A DNA stretch of 64,000 bases from contig CAZRIV010000012.1 of assembly GCA_964600235.1 (NCBI GenBank), positions 1 through 64,000 on the forward strand, given 5' to 3'. Origin of the DNA: MWEI01 sp964600235 (GTDB lineage Bacteria > Desulfobacterota > Desulfomonilia > UBA1062). Positions 63,119-64,000 of the stretch are shown here, one piece after another; position 1 is the stretch's first letter, and every line of letters starts with the position of its first letter. Under the pieces are notes generated by a model. It was not told the origin of the DNA and made no database searches. It saw nothing but the letters and a program-made list of their open reading frames with translations. Position numbers and translations under genes: made by a program.

Positions 63119-63788
63119 GGTGTCCCCCTTTCAGAACAAGGACCCTGTCCATGGTGCGGGCGAGATCCATATTGTGGGTGGCGATGATCAGGGTGACTTT
63201 GAGCCTTGTCCTGAGGTCGCTGAAGAGCTCGATGATCTTGTTGCCGGTATCGCTGTCCAGGTCCCCGGTGGGTTCATCGGCCAGGAGGATGCCCGGCGAC
63301 ATCATGAGGGACCGTGCGATGGCAACCCTCTGCTGCTCACCGCCTGAAAGCTCTCCCGGCTTGTGTGTCCGGCGATCCTTCAGTCCGACCAGATCCAGCA
63401 GGTCTTCGGCATGCCCCCTGACGCCCTGCGGCTTGTCCGATGAAAGGAGTGCAGGGATCATCACGTTTTCCAGGGCGCTGAATTCGGGGAGCAGGTAGTG
63501 AAACTGGAACACAAAGCCGATCTTTGTGTTTCTGAACCGGGCTATCTCTTTTTCCTTCATGGAAGAAATGTCGTTCGTCCCGTAGGAGATCTTTCCCGAG
63601 TCCGGTTTTTCAAGGCCGCCGAGGAGATGGAGCATGGTGCTTTTCCCCGAACCGGACGCACCTACGATGGCGATACCCTCGGACCTGTAAACGTCGAGGT
63701 CGACACCCCTGAGCACCTCGATGACCTGGGGCCCCTTGCGGAAGGATTTCTGGATGTTTGCCACACGGAGCACCAGCTCATCCTTCAT
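63102..63788 (-). CDS. lolD: lipoprotein-releasing ABC transporter ATPase LolD
   Basis: A 228-residue ATPase of the LolCDE complex, which lifts lipoproteins from the inner membrane to LolA. Walker A is GASGSGKST, signature LSGGEQQRVAIARSL, Walker B LLADEPTGDLD, and the switch histidine is in IIATHNMDLA. GLVFQFHYLLPEFSALENV-like IGFVFQFHYLLPEFSA matches LolD and its relatives. The ATG follows GGAGGTGATC and overlaps the LolC stop by 11 bases. Confidence 0.93.
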   Translation of the reverse strand: MKDELVLRVANIQKSFRKGPQVIEVLRGVDLDVYRSEGIAIVGASGSGKSTMLHLLGGLEKPDSGKISYGTNDISSMKEKEIARFRNTKIGFVFQFHYLLPEFSALENVMIPALLSSDKPQGVRGHAEDLLDLVGLKDRRTHKPGELSGGEQQRVAIARSLMMSPGILLADEPTGDLDSDTGNKIIELFSDLRTRLKVTLIIATHNMDLARTMDRVLVLKGGHLEPTA

Positions 63789-64000
63789 ACCTGATCACCT
63801 CCACGGGGTCTTGTTTGGCGGCCTGCCTGGCGGGATAGATGGTTGCGAAGAACGAAAGCATAAGCGAGGCGATCACGATGAGCGTAACCTCGAGCGTGTC
63901 CACCTTGGTGGGCAGCCCGGTGATGTAGTACACATCCTTGGGCATGACCTGGATGCGGAAAACGAATTCAACGGCCGCCACGACGGCATTGAGGTTGTTG
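63778..64000 (-). CDS. lolC: lipoprotein-releasing permease LolC/LolE (5' part outside window)
   Basis: Only the last 73 codons are present; the frame is open to base 64000. The segment DVYYITGLPTKVDTLEVTLIVIASLMLSFFATIYPARQAAKQDPVEVIRYEG is the periplasmic end, last membrane helix and C-terminal PARQAA-DPVEVIRYE motif of the LolC/LolE family. It shares 11 bases with lolD, so it belongs to the same transcript. Whether this is a LolC, LolE or a fused LolF form cannot be told from the fragment. Confidence 0.88.
   Translation of the reverse strand, partial: NNLNAVVAAVEFVFRIQVMPKDVYYITGLPTKVDTLEVTLIVIASLMLSFFATIYPARQAAKQDPVEVIRYEG

Overview
The window looks like the chromosome of a strictly anaerobic, Gram-negative, Deltaproteobacteria-like (Desulfobacterota) bacterium. 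Grounds are a G+C-rich background, very large multi-PAS sensor kinases, a CoA-transferase/thiolase/acyl-CoA dehydrogenase operon, a NikR regulator, several chemoreceptors and a complete Lol-Bam-Lpx outer-membrane operon. This is inference from gene content; no rRNA or other marker is present.

Left part (1-26214) is a signalling region. On the minus strand lie a soluble chemoreceptor-like protein, two related hybrid histidine kinases with nine and six PAS domains, a sigma-54 response regulator, a thioredoxin-fold protein lacking CxxC and a cut-off chemoreceptor. Glutaminyl-tRNA synthetase with an extra C-terminal tRNA-binding domain follows. On the plus strand an iron-type alcohol dehydrogenase overlaps a ten-PAS hybrid kinase, followed by a NarL-type regulator that converges on a NarX-type kinase.

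Middle (26436-32789): a plus-strand operon of CoA-transferase, multi-pass membrane protein, thiolase and acyl-CoA dehydrogenase, fitting short-chain acyl-CoA metabolism, ends at a bidirectional terminator shared with a TolB-like lipoprotein gene.

Island (32891-43887): a 49-bp direct repeat, identical to the 3' part of tRNA-Glu(CUC), brackets about 11 kb. It contains an A+T-rich two-gene module (a two-helix membrane protein with a GAF-like domain plus an overlapping 80-residue ORF) and a type I-C-like CRISPR-Cas system with the unusual order cas5-cas8c-cas7-cas3-cas4-cas1-cas2. A well-placed internal start in cas8c predicts a separate Cas11 subunit. The array has 20 complete repeats, 20 spacers and a truncated last repeat that runs up to the tRNA terminator. 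No integrase is visible.

Right part (43843-64000): tRNA-Glu and tRNA-Gln, a eukaryote-like bifunctional 6-phosphofructo-2-kinase/fructose-2,6-bisphosphatase, a receiver-TPR protein, an omptin-like outer-membrane protease, nikR, a chemoreceptor, a small ribbon-helix-helix protein and tRNA-Cys. The rest is a tightly overlapping minus-strand envelope operon: lolC-lolD-bamA-skp-lpxD-lpxA-gnnA-like-lpxB-msbA-lpxK-gmhB-lpxL-lpxL. It has no fabZ, and its GnnA-like gene suggests lipid A built on GlcNAc3N.
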